Shown here piece by piece: positions 29,813-42,414 of a stretch of DNA of 64,000 nucleotides; within the stretch, counting starts at the first letter, position 1; the number at the start of each line of letters is the position of its first letter. The notes beneath the pieces were generated by a model that worked only from the letters and a program-made list of their open reading frames with translations, did not search any database and was not told the DNA's origin. Location of the stretch: positions 6,297,204-6,361,203 of the forward strand of contig OX235273.1 of NCBI GenBank assembly GCA_944472155.2, in the 5' to 3' direction. This stretch comes from Trichobilharzia szidati (lineage: Eukaryota; Platyhelminthes; Trematoda; Strigeidida; Schistosomatidae). The position numbers and the translations under genes were made by a program.

Positions 29813-32271
29813 AATACCTCAAACCTCTACTTGACTACCATCAATCTGGAAGAGGGAAAGCAGTGCAATGCACAAAAGTAATAATAATAATTAATAATAA
29901 TAATAACAGTAACGTTTCCAGTTCATTTCAGCCTAAAATTCCCTCATTTTTCAATAGCAACGATAATGTGATAAGAACGACTTGAAAACGTAGGAGACTA
30001 TCAAAGAAATTAAGCGTATTATCTCACAATGAATTACACTAGAAATCATTTTAGGCCAAAAAAATAACTAAATAAATAAATAAAAAATAAAATGCAAAAA
30101 ATTGTCTTCATTTCTCCCTCATTATTATTATTACTGTTATTATTATTATTATCATCTTTCCCAGTCTTCCACTCTCCCCTCCTCTTCCTCTCTCCCGCTC
30201 TCGCCTCCTTTCCTTCTGTTTCCCAATCCTCACAGATTCATACTGCCATTTCCCTCCCTCTTCTTCTACCTCTGCTTCTTCTAGTCAGTCATCAGATATA
30301 TAAACAGCAGAAGTATTAAAAGAGGCAAGCAAGTGCATTTCAGCATTTGTACTAATACTATTATTATTATTATTAATCTTAGTAATAATAGTATCACTAT
30401 TAGTGTTATTATTATTATCCTAATTTTATTGTTTATACTATAGCTTTTGTGTGTGTGTGCATGTGGAACAGTAATGACGACCATAAGTTTATAATAGATT
30501 CATCGTTCCTCTACTGTCTATTATTATCATCATTATCATCATTAATAATTTTATTATTGTGTTATGCTACTATACCTTCATCTCTCTCTCTATATTAGGC
30601 AGGCAACAGTGCAATTCTTGCCTCCAGTGGTTGTTGGTGTGTGTGTGTATGTGTGTGTGGAGGGAACAGAACGGGTGAGGGAGCTAGCCAGAAGGCGAGA
30701 AAGATAGACGTACACTGAATGAGGTAAAAACTGGGGTATTAGTACAAATAATGGTACGAATAATAATAATAATAATAAAGGATCGTACTTATCCATTCTG
30801 ATTAACTGTATGATATAATGGTAATAATCGAAGAGAAGAAATGGAACTGAATCCTGGGGGTGAGACAGATAAATAGATGGATAGATAAAAAGAGGGAGAA
30901 AGCGTGGATGGGAGGGAAGGTGAGAAGAAGGGAATGAAGTACACGGGGAGAGAGAGAGAGAGATAGGACTGGAGAATTGCAGAAAACGATATCAGTCAGT
31001 CAGTATTTATATTTATATTTCTGATATCTGATGTACCCACTAGCACACATTCACCTTCTCGTCTTTCTCCTCGTCCTCCGCCCTCTCCTCCACCGACTTC
31101 TATCATCCTTCAAGGTAACCTGTTAATGATACCGATATGCAGAAAAACAATAGGGAAATTAACCTGAATACATTAGGATTAATGATAATCACACTAGAAT
31201 ACTAATACTACTACTAATAATAATAATAATGATAATAAAAATGATTGCCTCAGTCCTTCTTTGATCATCTTGAGGTGTGTGGATGTGTGTGTGGATGTAT
31301 GCACTCGTATCCATGTCTCATAAAACCGATAACTAACCTGAATGATTGACTACTATCCTCCTCTATTCGGATTCTAGTCGCCTGTCGGGCATTCTATGCC
31401 TCCTTTATTCAACTGTAATTTGTTTTTGTTTCCAACCCGCCTCGCCGCCTCCCGCCTCCTCCAGTAATTCTAATTATACAAATTGATAAAAAAAACGGCA
31501 ATAACGATAATAATAAGCTAAAAAATATAGATTATTATTATTTGTCGTTTTATTAGAATAAGGATCAAAGATTCCGCGTTTTTCTTTTATTTTGTTGTAT
31601 CGTTGTTCAAAATTCAATGTACTTGTTTAAATGTGTAGGTTGTTGTTGTTTCCGCGCGCGCGCGGAAAATGAATTTGTAAACAAATTTTTGAGTGTGTGA
31701 AAGAGTGTTTATAATAAAAAAATACACTTGACCAAAACACTATCAGGAATAATAATGATAATAATCATAACAACAACAAGGAAAAAGACAGAAAACATTA
31801 GTGAAATGTTCCTTTTCTTTTTGTTTTTAATGATGATTACATCTCATTAAAGAGTAATAATTAATTGGTGTGTGTATTGTGTGTTTGTTACAAAACCTTT
31901 GTCTGTTTCACATGTATTTTATGTGTATGTATGTTATCTAAGGGTGTTATTTTGTGTAAATGCTTTTTCTCACAAACACACACACATGAGAGCTTCTTCG
32001 CCTTTATTTCATTTATGTTTTTTTCAAAAGTTATCTAAAGAGTTAATCGTCTTCATCAGGCGTAATCGTCGCCTAAAGTGAACTGTTACTTTACAGACTC
32101 TTTCGATTTAAGTAGTCTTACTAGGAATATCAGTAGTAGTAGTACTGTAAATTGAAGTATGGCTTCGATTCTAGCGGACTCTGAATTGCATTAACACACA
32201 CACACACACTAGATAAGCTATGAAACTAAGTGTGTTGTCAAGAAAAATGATATGTGAATGAGTGATATATT
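29813..32271 (+). other. Sox intron 3: transposon-poor island 1
   Basis: About 2.5 kb without recognisable LINE, PLE or SINE sequence. It is rich in AAT/ATT, CT and GT runs, for example (ATT)n at 30121-30150, a CT-rich block 30160-30270 and a GT-rich block 30635-30660. It contains a CG palindrome at 31649-31668. No convincing exon. Confidence 0.5.
31649..31668. repeat. 20-bp perfect CG palindrome
   Basis: TTTCCGCGCGCGCGCGGAAA is perfectly self-complementary with an alternating CG core that could adopt Z-form or a cruciform. It stands out in AT-rich surroundings. Confidence 0.85.
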
Positions 32272-32645
32272 CCTGTCTGTCCACAACAGTTAGTTGAAGC
32301 CAGTCACGTAGGGAGGGAGGTGTAGACTTCTTGATTAGTTGGGGTCCTCGGGACGGTAAACACCAATGAAGGCTGGCGACAACTGGTTATATGGCTGACT
32401 AAAAATCCTCGTTCGCAATGGCTAGCGCAGACGCATCCACTACATGTGACTTATAATATCCAATAAAACTATATTGTTCTTCGATAATACTATTCTTTTT
32501 GCCTCATATCCCTGTTTACTGTCCCTATTTCGCGTTTCTTTTTACTTTCTTCCCTTGCTTTGTGTGGTACATGGAGAGAGTGCGGCGACGTGAACTGCTG
32601 CACATCTGTGGAAAGTTCTTTGTTGAAACCAGTCGGTCACTCTGT
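32272..32645 (+). mobile_element. RTE-2 LINE 3' terminus
   Basis: Reads the SL(S)HVGR(C)R-type block and the 3' coding end into the terminal GTGCGGCGACGTGAACTGCT then GCACATCTGTGGAAAGTTCT sequence. 5'-truncated. Confidence 0.65.
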
Positions 32646-33890
32646 GTGTCATTTGCTATTGGGTTCGCCAACTGAAATCATCTATTTGGTGCAGACGTGA
32701 TTTCCAATTGGTTACCGACCAATAGTTCTTTCTGCCCCCCTCCACTTGAGCTCATGCAGCCAGGTGGGGGCTTATGACGAGTTGTCATCTGAAGTGGTGT
32801 CCGATAGGGATGCCCACTATCCCCATTTCTATTCAATTTAATCATAGATGTATTAATGGACTTAACCCTAACCCACTTCAGAGACTCAGGGATTGACTTG
32901 TTACCATCAGGGAATAATCTCGTTGACTTAGAATATGCAGATGATATAGTCCTCCTTCCTAGGTGAGGACGCTGACAAAATACAGAGTCTCCTGAACACC
33001 TTAAGCTGCAGTCTTCAAATGTTTGGCATGCGATTCGCTCCCTTTGTCAAATGTAAGGGGATGAGGCAACAGGACTGGACTGCACTTACTCCTAGCTTCG
33101 AAATAGGGACTGAAGTGGTTGGTGGAGCGTATTGACCGCTTCACTTATTTGGGAAGTTTCATAAGCCAATGTCATCGGTTTGATCGCTGACGAAATCTCA
33201 GTACGGATACAGAAGTCTCGTTTCGCATATGCCAGTCTACGCCGTCACTGGCTTAATAGACGTGATATCCGGCCGGCTATCAAGCAAAGGGCGTGTGTAC
33301 TGTTCAGCAGTCCGCTCCGTCCTTCTTTATGGCTGTAAGACGTGGCCATTGAGAGTGGAGGACATGGAAAGGCTAGCCGTCTTTGATCATAGGTGCCTGC
33401 ATCCTATTTCCCGTGTGAAATGGTATAATAAGGTGAGCAATATTTAGGTCAAGTGCTTGGTAAGGAGGGGGAGACATGATGATGGAAAGGTCAGTTGTCT
33501 TTCATTATGGGTGTCTCACTTCTATTTCCCATGTTAGATGGTATAATGTGAGAAGCAATATTGAAGTTAGGCGTCAAGTGAAAGGTAAGAAAGGGGACTC
33601 AATCAATGAAGTTGTTTCTGGTGAATCGGAGGAGATGAATAAGAGATATGCCATGCATCCTGAGACATCACCTTCCTCGACAGATAGTGTTATCTGACAT
33701 ATTGAAAAGGATACTGAGTTCCGCATGCGTCATACGTACATGTCGTAGCCGTCTCAATCGATGTAGACTAATAACCATGTTGATTGACTTACCCTCCTTA
33801 CCTAGCACAGACAGAAGAGTTCCTCTGATCGATAGTCGAGTAGCATGTCGTCACCAGAGAGACAATGTAAGCTAGCAAATACCATGAAAG
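32646..33890 (+). mobile_element. RTE-2 LINE, RT and post-RT (rearranged)
   Basis: The only copy here with recognisable RTE-2 RT motifs. Motif B is degraded (GCPLSPFLF as GTCCGATAGGGATGCCCAC). NLIIDVLMDLTLTHFRDSG follows, then motif C LEYADDIVLL at about 32926-32960 with a frameshift right after it. KGRVYCSAVRSVLLYGCKTW then PLRVEDMERLAVFDHRCLHP lies at 33280-33420. A second partial repeat (33476-33700) and a reversed scrap (33720-33890) follow. Confidence 0.7.
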
Positions 33891-33902
33891 GGACACGAGA
33901 AT

Positions 33903-34300
33903 TTATTATTATTATTACTGTTCCCTTGGGTTCCTAGTGGAACATAGGTTTTCAAATACACGTCTCCACTTGCTTCTGACTTCTACTGTACTTTTCATCT
34001 GCATCCATGTTAGTCCATACTGTTTCAACTCCTCTCCACACCATCTCCTCCATGTCACCCTTGCACTGACGTCCCACTACTCGCCGCTTCTCTTTCGGGT
34101 TCCACTCGAGCGTTGACCTGACGCGCGATGTCACCCAGCGGCCTCCTCAGCCGGTGAGTGTCCAATCCATCTCCACTTTCTCCTGCATATTTGTTGGGCG
34201 ATTGGTTCTTGTTTTGTTTGTTCCCATAGTTTCTTGTTGGTTCTTGTTCTTTCCGGCCATCTGATCTTGAGTATAGAACGAAGACAGAATTTATACAAAA
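33903..34300 (-). mobile_element. RTE-1 LINE 3' end
   Basis: The tail complement ATTTATTATTATTATTACTG lies at 33900-33920. On the - strand: RSILKIRWPERTRTNKKLWE, QTKQEPIAQQICRRKWRWIG (34131-34313) then RSTLEWNPKEKRRVVGRQCK. A stop splits the two frames. Confidence 0.75.
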
Positions 34301-34480
34301 ATTTAAGTTTCACATATCTCTATTTTACACCAGACGCCCGACGTCGTTTATGAAACCATTCGATTAAAATCTTGGTCCGAGTTTGTATAAAGGATATTAA
34401 ATTCTTTAGTTCGAAAGTGAGTTAGCCATTAGCCGATCAAATGAATGACGAAGATCCTCGCTTACTCATGCCACTTGAAA
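34301..34480. other. Unassigned
   Basis: Nothing recognised. Confidence 0.3.
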
Positions 34481-34980
34481 TAAATGACGTAGGTCTGAAT
34501 TATTGGAAGGGCGACATAGATCCGGACCAGGGAGTCATAGACAGCTGTCTCACCACACTAGTTTTGGACTCATTGGAAGTACACACCCACCAACGGGGTT
34601 CGAACCCAGGACCTTCCAGTTACAAAGCGAGCTCGTAAAGCACTCACCAGCTAGGACCCGATTCAATAGCCAATAAATGAATTCTAACTTCTGACAGTTC
34701 GCACCATCCAATACCATGGGTGATGGGTGTTAGTCCCCATTCCCAACCTGGTGGATCCCACTGGTTACAACTTCCTACCAGAACTCCAGTCAACTTTGTC
34801 CTGCAACTAGTCACTTTCAAGCATCTGATTAATTTCCGAGAATTAATTTGTTGGCATTTGATTTCTTTCTAGTCTGACCACCGATCGATATCAGTTAGAC
34901 AACTACTGAATGCCAGGAAGTACTGGCCAGCTATTTCATCCTAGTATGACACTCACTGTCAGTAAGCACTCTCTATTACT
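34481..34980 (-). repeat. SINE-B tandem dimer
   Basis: A full - strand unit (34490-34815; box B reversed GGGTTCGAACCCC, core reversed ATGAGTCCAAAACTAGTGTG) is followed head-to-tail by a second partial unit (34830-34980). The junction is the same GCATCTGATTAATTTCCGAG type seen at 21796. Confidence 0.7.
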
Positions 34981-35640
34981 CTGAAACATGGCCAATACGA
35001 GTTGAAGACATGAAAAGGTTGTCTGTTTTTGATCATAGATGTCTACGATCTCTTTCTCACGTTAGGTGGCATAATAAGGTAAGTAATGTTGACGTTAGGC
35101 GTAGAGTGTTGGGCAAAGAGGGAAAATCAATCGACGAGGCTATAAAGTTACATAGATTGAGATGGCTAGGTCACGTGTTGCGCATGCCTAACCATCGCCT
35201 CCCCCTCCCGACGGGCGTTACTAGCTGATATAGGTGCGTGCAGGTTGGAAAAGAGTAATTGGTGGCCAAACAAAAACATGGCATCAATCAATCCATGAAA
35301 TCCTTGACAGTTAAACTGAGTCAGGTAGGGAGATGCAGACTTCCGGGTTGGTTGGTGCCCTCGGGACTCTAAGAATCAATGGTGGCTGGAGACAATAGGT
35401 GACATGGCTCAAAATCGTTGTCAATGGCTTACGCAGATGTATCCAGTCTCTGTAATATTCAGTCTCATATTCCTTTCTACCATTACTCATTCTGTTTCAC
35501 TCTGATACTTGTCAAAACTCTATTGATTCTCTTCATCACTCATTTTCTTGTCTACCTTTGTGTGCTATTTGGAACGTGGCGACTCGAAGTACTGCACTTC
35601 GGTGCCAAGCTCTATGTTGAATGCAGACAGACGGACAGAC
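34981..35640 (+). mobile_element. RTE-2 LINE 3' half
   Basis: Intact for 72 codons (35010-35228): MKRLSVFDHRCLRSLSHVRW, then HNKVSNVDVRRRVLGKEGKS and IDEAIKLHRLRWLGHVLRMP. The QTKTW/MKSLTVKLSQVGRCR-type block and the 3' end (35418-35640) follow. It is almost the mirror of 17366-18000, so the two copies are closely related. Confidence 0.75.
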
Positions 35641-35800
35641 GCACCCACTGGGGTTTGAATCCAGATAGCAGTTAGAATTCATGGACCAATGAGTCGGGTC
35701 CCAGTGGCTGTGAATAGTCTACGAGCTCACCTTATAACCGGTAGGTCCTGGCTTCGAACCCCAGTAGCCCCAAAGCTATGACAGAACTACAGTGCAATAC
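35641..35800 (+). repeat. SINE-B fragment (tRNA head)
   Basis: GTTAGAATTCATGGACCAAT, then GTCCCAGTGGCTGTGAATAG (box A zone) and GGCTTCGAACCCCAGTAG (box B). It lacks the hammerhead-like part. Confidence 0.6.
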
Positions 35801-36530
35801 TACCTGGTCGATTTTCATTAGTTATAGTTATTATAAGACTCAAAATATCTCATCTAGATCGATAGAGGGATCGATCAATCGATCAAAATACTTTATATTT
35901 TGAGATGTAGGTAATGTTGAGATTAGTAAATACTGTTTTTATCTTTTGAAGTGGTAAATTCTAAGGTATCATTGTTTTTCAACTGAAATCCATAACACTT
36001 TGATAGCAACTATTGAAGTGAGTATATATTTCTGAGTGTAAGGACTTCTATTCCCCTGCCTCCTTCCCTTCCCCTTTCCACAGACACACACACTCCCATA
36101 CACACGCATACACACACAAGGTACGACTACTGCTGTCTGTGTTTTTGAAAGATATTCTATAACAGCAGACAAATTTATAATTATTGCCATGAAAGTGTTT
36201 GTTTAAGGGAGGGGAGAGAATGTAAGCAAAACACAGACGTTATCGTTTACGCTAAAATATCAAACAATAACATCAAAAAATACTACTTTGTGTGGTGTAC
36301 TACTGACAAGACATATCAGTAGCATATAAAGGGACTTTCATCGGCACACAAAGATATAAGATTGTGGAGAGATAGATTTAACGTCAGAGAGAGAGGGGGG
36401 AAATGAACCGGTGTATTGTGGCAAAATATGGGAGACACGATAAAGAAGACAAAGAAACACTCAATACGCGAAGGGCAGAAGTAGCACGACACAACATGGA
36501 AGATCTGTGCAAATGACGAATTTCAGATAA
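35801..36530 (+). other. Sox intron 3: transposon-poor island 2
   Basis: No repeat recognised apart from ACAC and CCCTTCCCC-type simple sequence at 36055-36120. Confidence 0.45.
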
Positions 36531-36885
36531 GCAAAAACAACAGACAACAATCAGCATAAATGGGAGAAATCTAAAGAAAACAACCTCTTTTACCTACCTG
36601 GGAATCGTCGTTTCAACTACAAGCAGAGCTGACGAGGATATCAAAGCAAGGATCGGTAAAGCAAGACAAGATTTCACTACTCTCAAGTCTGTGTGGAGGT
36701 CAACAGCACTCAGCATCAAAAATAACATCCGGATTTTCAACTCCAGTGGGAAGTCAGTGCTACTGTATGGATCAGAGACTTGCACTGCGCGTCATAAACA
36801 GCATCTCAAACAAACTACAGACCTTCATTAACCGTTGTCTTCGCTCAATACTCAAGGTCAGATGGCCGGCCAGAAAAGATCAGCT
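36531..36885 (+). mobile_element. RTE-1 LINE fragment
   Basis: From the Q-rich linker (AACAGACAACAATCAGCATA) through TYLGIVVSTTSRADEDIKAR then IGKARQDF and a SVWRSTAL region, stopping at the RWPARK block. Confidence 0.75.
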
Positions 36886-37245
36886 ACTATCTTCACTGGC
36901 TCCACGCTGAAGGTCAGATGACTGGCTGGCTGACTAGCCGGAAAGAATTAGAAACAAGAAACTCTGAGGACGAGGTAATCAGGAACCCAGTGCTCAATAA
37001 ATGTTCGGAAGAAAATGTGGGAGTGGTGGATCGGACGCACTCCACTGAAGAGACCGTTGAGTGGCTTCGAAAGCAAGTCCATCATCCCAGTGGAACACGA
37101 ATAGGAAATGGCGATGAGTTGGGTTAACATGGAAGAGATGTAGGCTTATGGGTGGGTAATCAAGGCGTCAGGGTGAAATGGAGATGTGCATGGACAGCCG
37201 TATGTTCCACTTGGAACGAAATAGAATACTAATACTGATAATAAT
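36886..37245 (+). mobile_element. RTE-1 variant LINE 3' end
   Basis: Diverged RTE-1 C-terminal region from the KNx(R/S) block to GTATGTTCCACTTGGAACGA, followed by an AATACTAATACTGATAATAA tail. It is spliced directly after the main RTE-1 piece. Confidence 0.65.
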
Positions 37246-37645
37246 AATAATATTAATACTTCGCTCAATACTCAAGATCAAATAGCCGACCAGAAAACAT
37301 CAGCAACACGGATATCTGGGAACGATCGAACCAACCCAGTAGGAAACAACTGTGCAACAAATAAGCAGGAAGAAATAGAGTTCGGTGGATTAGTGGCCAT
37401 ACTCTGAGAAAACAAACCGTCAAGTGAGTGACATCACACGCCAAGCTATAGCTCGAGTTGGTCATCAGTGCGAGGTTGAAATCTAGGAGGAGGAGGTCAT
37501 GTGAAGAGAAGATGAAAGCAGAGATGTGAGCAGATGTGGAGCCAGGTGAAGCCGCTGGCAGAGAACCCTGGAAGCAATGGAGACGTGCGGCTGAAACCCT
37601 ATGTTCCTCTAGGAACTAAAGGATGCAATGATAACAGTATTAATA
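37246..37645 (+). mobile_element. RTE-1 LINE 3' end
   Basis: A third consecutive 3' end: CTCAATACTCAAGATCAAAT to CTATGTTCCTCTAGGAACTA and AAGGATGCAATGATAAC. Frames are broken. Confidence 0.7.
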
Positions 37646-40600
37646 AAACCAACTTTTCTTACAAGGCAAAACAAACCCATTACTTATTTGTTGTAGGTAA
37701 AAAAATAACAGGAAGACAAGACAAGCGAAAACTGTAGAACACATAAAACTTTCTGTGTACCTACATTTTGACATGCATCTACTACAGACATTCTATTATT
37801 CTATCTACCTGGATTAGTCAATAATGTCATTGTCCCTGTAAGCATATCACAAATTCGCACACACACACACACACTACGACGATGTTAAACTTCAACTTTT
37901 CTGCATGTCTACAACATGTTATAACATTTTTTGTATTTCACTTATTTTAATTATTGTTATTATTATTGCCTTCATCATTTTTTAAAAATTACCTGAGATT
38001 ATTATTATTATTTTGTTTTGACCGGTTAGTTGAATGTTTAAATTTCGCGCTACTCACCATTCAATGTTTCAATGTTAGTTGTATTAGTGGTGGTTGTTAT
38101 TTTTTTTGTTCGTTTGTTACTGTCATTGTTCTTGTCGACATTAATATTTCAGTTTTGTTTTCATACAATCCCCTAGTTTCATTTTCTTCTTCTTTTCTTT
38201 GCTTGCTTGCCTTTTACTTTGTGTCATTTTTTACTTTCAAAATGTTCATGTTTCAATTTGTTTAAACACATTCTTTTCGTCAGCTTTCTTCTCCTCTCTG
38301 TATCTCCATGTGTGTCATTTTTGATTCTTGTATTGTGGAAATAGCAAAACGGGGAGGAGGCGTAGGCGAAGGAGAATCACAGACGTAGTAGTTACAAAGT
38401 GACTATTGTTTCATCTCATGTTTACATATGTACATATCAACACTAGTGGTGTTATTGTTGTCACTGTGGGGGAGCGCTAAATTTACGACGTAAAGAAACA
38501 AATTTATTATCAGAGGTTTATATAATACAACATATATGTGTGCAAGCACACCCCGACACGCACACGTACAGCACATCATCAACTGAGGCCAGTACAAAAG
38601 AAGTAATAGTCGTCATAGCAGTAGGACTGAAACAATGGTCGCTGGCATGAGGTCTGGTGGCGTGGGGTGAGGGAAGGAATAACCCAGAGGAATTCCTATT
38701 GTATTATATTATTGATAACACATATTGATATAAGTTAGTATTAGTATTATTATTATTCTTATTTTGACGGCTGATGTTCATGTAATCTGTTGGTGGCATT
38801 CACACTAATTCCTATTTATTTATTATTTTTTTTACATACTTGTTATATCAACTGTTGTTCTTTGTTTTCAAATTCTGTCTTGTACAAACTTTAATCTTTT
38901 CTTTTCTTTTCTCTTCTTCTAATGTTTTACAACACAATGTCTATTTTATGTAATGTTGTTGTTTGGCGTTTCATGCAAGAATATTGTAAAACAAAGCATA
39001 GCTTATCTATCCTTAGTTTTAAGGTCTTTCATCGCCAATATCATCATCATAATCAACGTAATGATGCTTGTATATAAATGAGTGTTGGTTAAAGGGGTGG
39101 GGTGCGCAGAGTGGAGGATGATGATGAGTTAGAAGAACATGTTATACAACAAGTTTTACGGTTTCTCTCTCTCTATCCCTACATTGTTTGCATGTTATGA
39201 CTACACAGATGAACAAAATACAACAGGCTCTCTGTTGGTGTTGAATTCTTTGTTGTAAAACAGTCTTTGGGTGTGTGTGAATGAATGGCTGTTTTTCCCT
39301 ATAGGATGTTAAATATTTGAAAAAAATCCGTTTTTGACGTGTAAGTCAATTACACGCACAAACGAACATATTAAGTCTATATCTTCTTCCTATTCTCCTG
39401 ATGTTTTTGGTTTTCTGTAACTGATAACTATTCACAATGTGGGTGCAGTGTGGTGCTATGGGGTGGATGTAGAGTGTATGTGTGTAAGCTAGCACAAATG
39501 CCACTACAAAAACACAACCATGACCACCACATACCCTCTCTCTCCCCTCACCTGACGACTACGTCGTTGTCTGCCATTTCTGTTGTTAACACGCCAATAC
39601 AACACACATACACACACACAAGGATATCTTAGGATGAAAAGCTATGAAAAAACAGGTCAAATACAATACAACTGCAACTACAACTACAATTATTATTATA
39701 ATATATTATTATTATTACTATTAAGTAAAACAATGTTTTATAACAAAAGAAACCAATAGGTAGTGTATGGAGTAGTTGAGGTGTGCGTGTGTGTGTTTGT
39801 GGAGGGGGTGACGTGGAAAAATAAAGAATACAAAAAATGAACATGGGTGGGCACGTGAATGATGGTGATGAGCTGTCCTATCCTGCTGTTCACGGTCAAC
39901 TCTGTTTCTCTCTCTCTCCCCCCTCCCTCCCCACTGTCTCTCCCCAAATGACGGTGGTGGTCAAGCTGATAGTCATGATGAAGAAGGATTACAATGATTG
40001 TTGTAACAAACAATAGTTCACAATTGAGAAACAAGCTATCTCTGTTCTGTTTTTATTTTTAATGTCATATATATATACATATATGTGTGTGAGGGCTGGA
40101 CGGCTGGTTGGTAAAGGCGTCCACACATGCATGTATCTATAGTCTATCCAACCGTTTTTTCTTCTGTGTGCCTTTATAAGCCTAACTGACTTACCACCGA
40201 TGTTATTTAGTTAGTCAGTTAGTTATTTTTTTACTGCCGCCATTAAACATGTAACATATCAGTAGTCCTGTGAGTAGTATATGCACACATATATGTAGGT
40301 ATTATATATGTTCATTTTTAATAAATTCCTTTTCTTTCTATCATTAACATTTAAACCTGAAGTCAAAACAATATTAATAATAACAATAATAATGATAACA
40401 GTAACTACAAGAAAAAGAAAAAGTTTGAAAGGCGCGCGCGCGCACGTCTGAGAGAGAGAGAGAGAAAGAGAAAGAAATACGTTTAAACAAAAGTTGTTAA
40501 AGTGTCAATTGTCTAATCGGTTTATTAAATTTCCGTTTTTAATTTTTACACAGTCAGGTAAAAAAAAGAAGAGTAAAAGTGTTTAATTCTATGAACAAGC

Positions 40601-41400
40601 GAAAAGAAGACAGAGACATAGAGATGCTGGTGGGAGATGTGAAGGGAGATTCAAAGGTTGAAACAAGATTCCTCTCACACACATACAAACACACTTGAAC
40701 ATAAACATCACAAAAAAAGCTTTACAAGCAAAGTATAAAGCAAGGCTTCATTTGCTTTACACTGTTATTATAATGTTGTAGGTAATTTCAGTAGAAACCT
40801 ACTAATCGTCTCTCCTCTACTTTTGTTGTTCGAATATTCAAGTTGTCTTTTTGTAAAAAAAAAGGATGTTGATAGAATGGGACTACAAGCACACACACAA
40901 ACAGAAAGGGACAGAAACGAGAGGGAATACAATTTTATGATTATTGTTTGAAAACATTATATGTTAACTGCCTACAATATTCACTTTTATTACAATTGTT
41001 ATTATTATTATTATCACTGCTGTTATTATTGTTATTATTATTAGTACTAGTAGTGTTGATATTAGTGACAGTCGTAACATGATACTGACGACAGTGACTA
41101 GAAGTTTTTTTTTATGTTTAAAACAAGAACTACCTTGTAGGTTAAAAGGTGAACGCAAACGAAATATTTGTTTGTATCGGAAAGCTTTCAAATATGGCGG
41201 GAATATGGTTGTGTGTGTGTGTATGTGTGTATTACATTCAATGTTTCAATGTTTTCATGTTGTTTGTTTTATTGTGTGCATGTGTGTGTGTGTGTGCGTT
41301 TGCGTGTTAGCTAATAGTCTCTCTTTTATGTTATCCTCTCACTGGTATTTTCAATGAATCGTTTTCCAATAACATTATGTCTGCTTGATATATAAGGATA
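37646..41400 (+). other. Sox intron 3: transposon-poor island 3
   Basis: About 3.8 kb free of recognisable transposons. It is T-rich and GT/CA-rich (for example 37857-37875, 39597-39620, 41206-41300), with a (CG)n/(GA)n junction at 40432-40475. No exon with convincing coding bias was found. It could hold regulatory sequence or non-coding transcript exons, which cannot be judged here. Confidence 0.5.
40431..40478. repeat. (CG)n joined to (GA)n
   Basis: GGCGCGCGCGCGCACGT followed within 4 bp by a GA run. Alternating CG next to a polypurine tract is a combination prone to non-B DNA. Confidence 0.7.
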
Positions 41401-41580
41401 AAACTTGGGCACTGTGGTGTTAGAGTATAACTCCATCATAGATAAGATTTTTACTTTGATAAAGTCACACAGTGTTATACAGTAATAATATTAACTGATG
41501 ACCACTCTTCGAGCACAGTTTATTGCCGCTCGTAATCATATCAAGGCACTACTCACACAACTTTCTTGCTTCAACACAGA
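41401..41580 (+). mobile_element. PLE-2 terminal arm
   Basis: ACTTGGGCACTGTGGTGTTA, then ACTTTGATAAAGTCACACAG, and TGATGACCACTCTTCGAGCA match 4407-4925 and the reverse of 55318-55440. Lone arm. Confidence 0.65.
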
Positions 41581-41619
41581 GTGAGAGCTGGATAAATAAG
41601 TGGTTGTATTCTTACTTTT

Positions 41620-41745
41620 CTGATAGGAAGCAGTACACTGTCTACACTGTCTACTCACGGTCTTCAGCGAAATCCGGTCCACCATAATTAGGAATATCAT
41701 CAGTGATAGTGGGCAGTATTACTGCTTAATCACACTTAAAGGAAA
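41620..41745 (-). mobile_element. RTE-1 scrap
   Basis: The - strand matches the DDI-P(N)-GG-DWI segment after motif B (CCACCATAATTAGGAATATC). Very short. Confidence 0.5.
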
Positions 41746-42414
41746 CCTTTAAACTGTTGAGCACAGGCAATGACGCCGGTGACCAATAACTATTCGTGGA
41801 TGACAATACGATCGAAATAAACTGATTGGAGTTCCTTTTAACTGTAAAAGTAAATTCTATAGAACAAAGCAATTATACCGAAGCAGTTTGAGGTCGAAAT
41901 TTAAGATATTTAAGAATCTTAAGCGATAGTATATTATATAATCATGTACTCAGGTTGGTGGGCGGGGGGAGAGTTGAATACTAATGACTTGAATTTTCTA
42001 GTTTTGAGTAATTTGTGACAAAATTCGATCATTCCTTAGTGTTGTCTATTCTTTTATTTCCCCTTACCCAAATGTTTGAAATAAGCAGAAATATGCATGA
42101 GCTAGCTAAGAGGAGTTCTTTGATAGATATTATGACTGTAGTCAACACTTCCCCAATATTTTTATGCCCCGCAGTCTGTCAGCTCGTGAACAGGCTAGTA
42201 TTTTACTTCAGTCATCATACTGTATGCCCAGATATTATGTGAATCATTGACAAGATGCATGATCAAACTAGCCATCCTTCGGACTACCGGTACGTTGCTC
42301 TATTGGAGACTGCATTAACTAAATAGAAAATTATGTTAATTGGAAAGACAGTTATCAGTCATTAATTTACACTCTGAATTCAGTTAGGAAATCTCCTGTA
42401 TACAGTCAACATAA
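41746..42414. other. Unassigned intron 3 sequence
   Basis: The 75-codon frame at 42015-42242 has no family resemblance I can name. It may be LINE-derived. Confidence 0.3.

Noticed and set aside
30092..30319. 75-codon leucine/serine-rich frame
   Set aside because: Made of ATT and CT simple repeats; looks hydrophobic only by composition.
37857..37875. CA repeats and other short direct repeats considered as a CRISPR-like array
   Set aside because: Plain microsatellites in a eukaryotic intron without spacers.
39450..40034. Several short frames in intron island 3
   Set aside because: All arise from simple-sequence runs (histidine/threonine from CAC/ACA, and the reverse). No splice sites or family resemblance.
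42015..42242. 75-codon frame considered as a host exon
   Set aside because: No recognisable domain, no flanking splice sites of quality, and surrounded by retroelement fragments.
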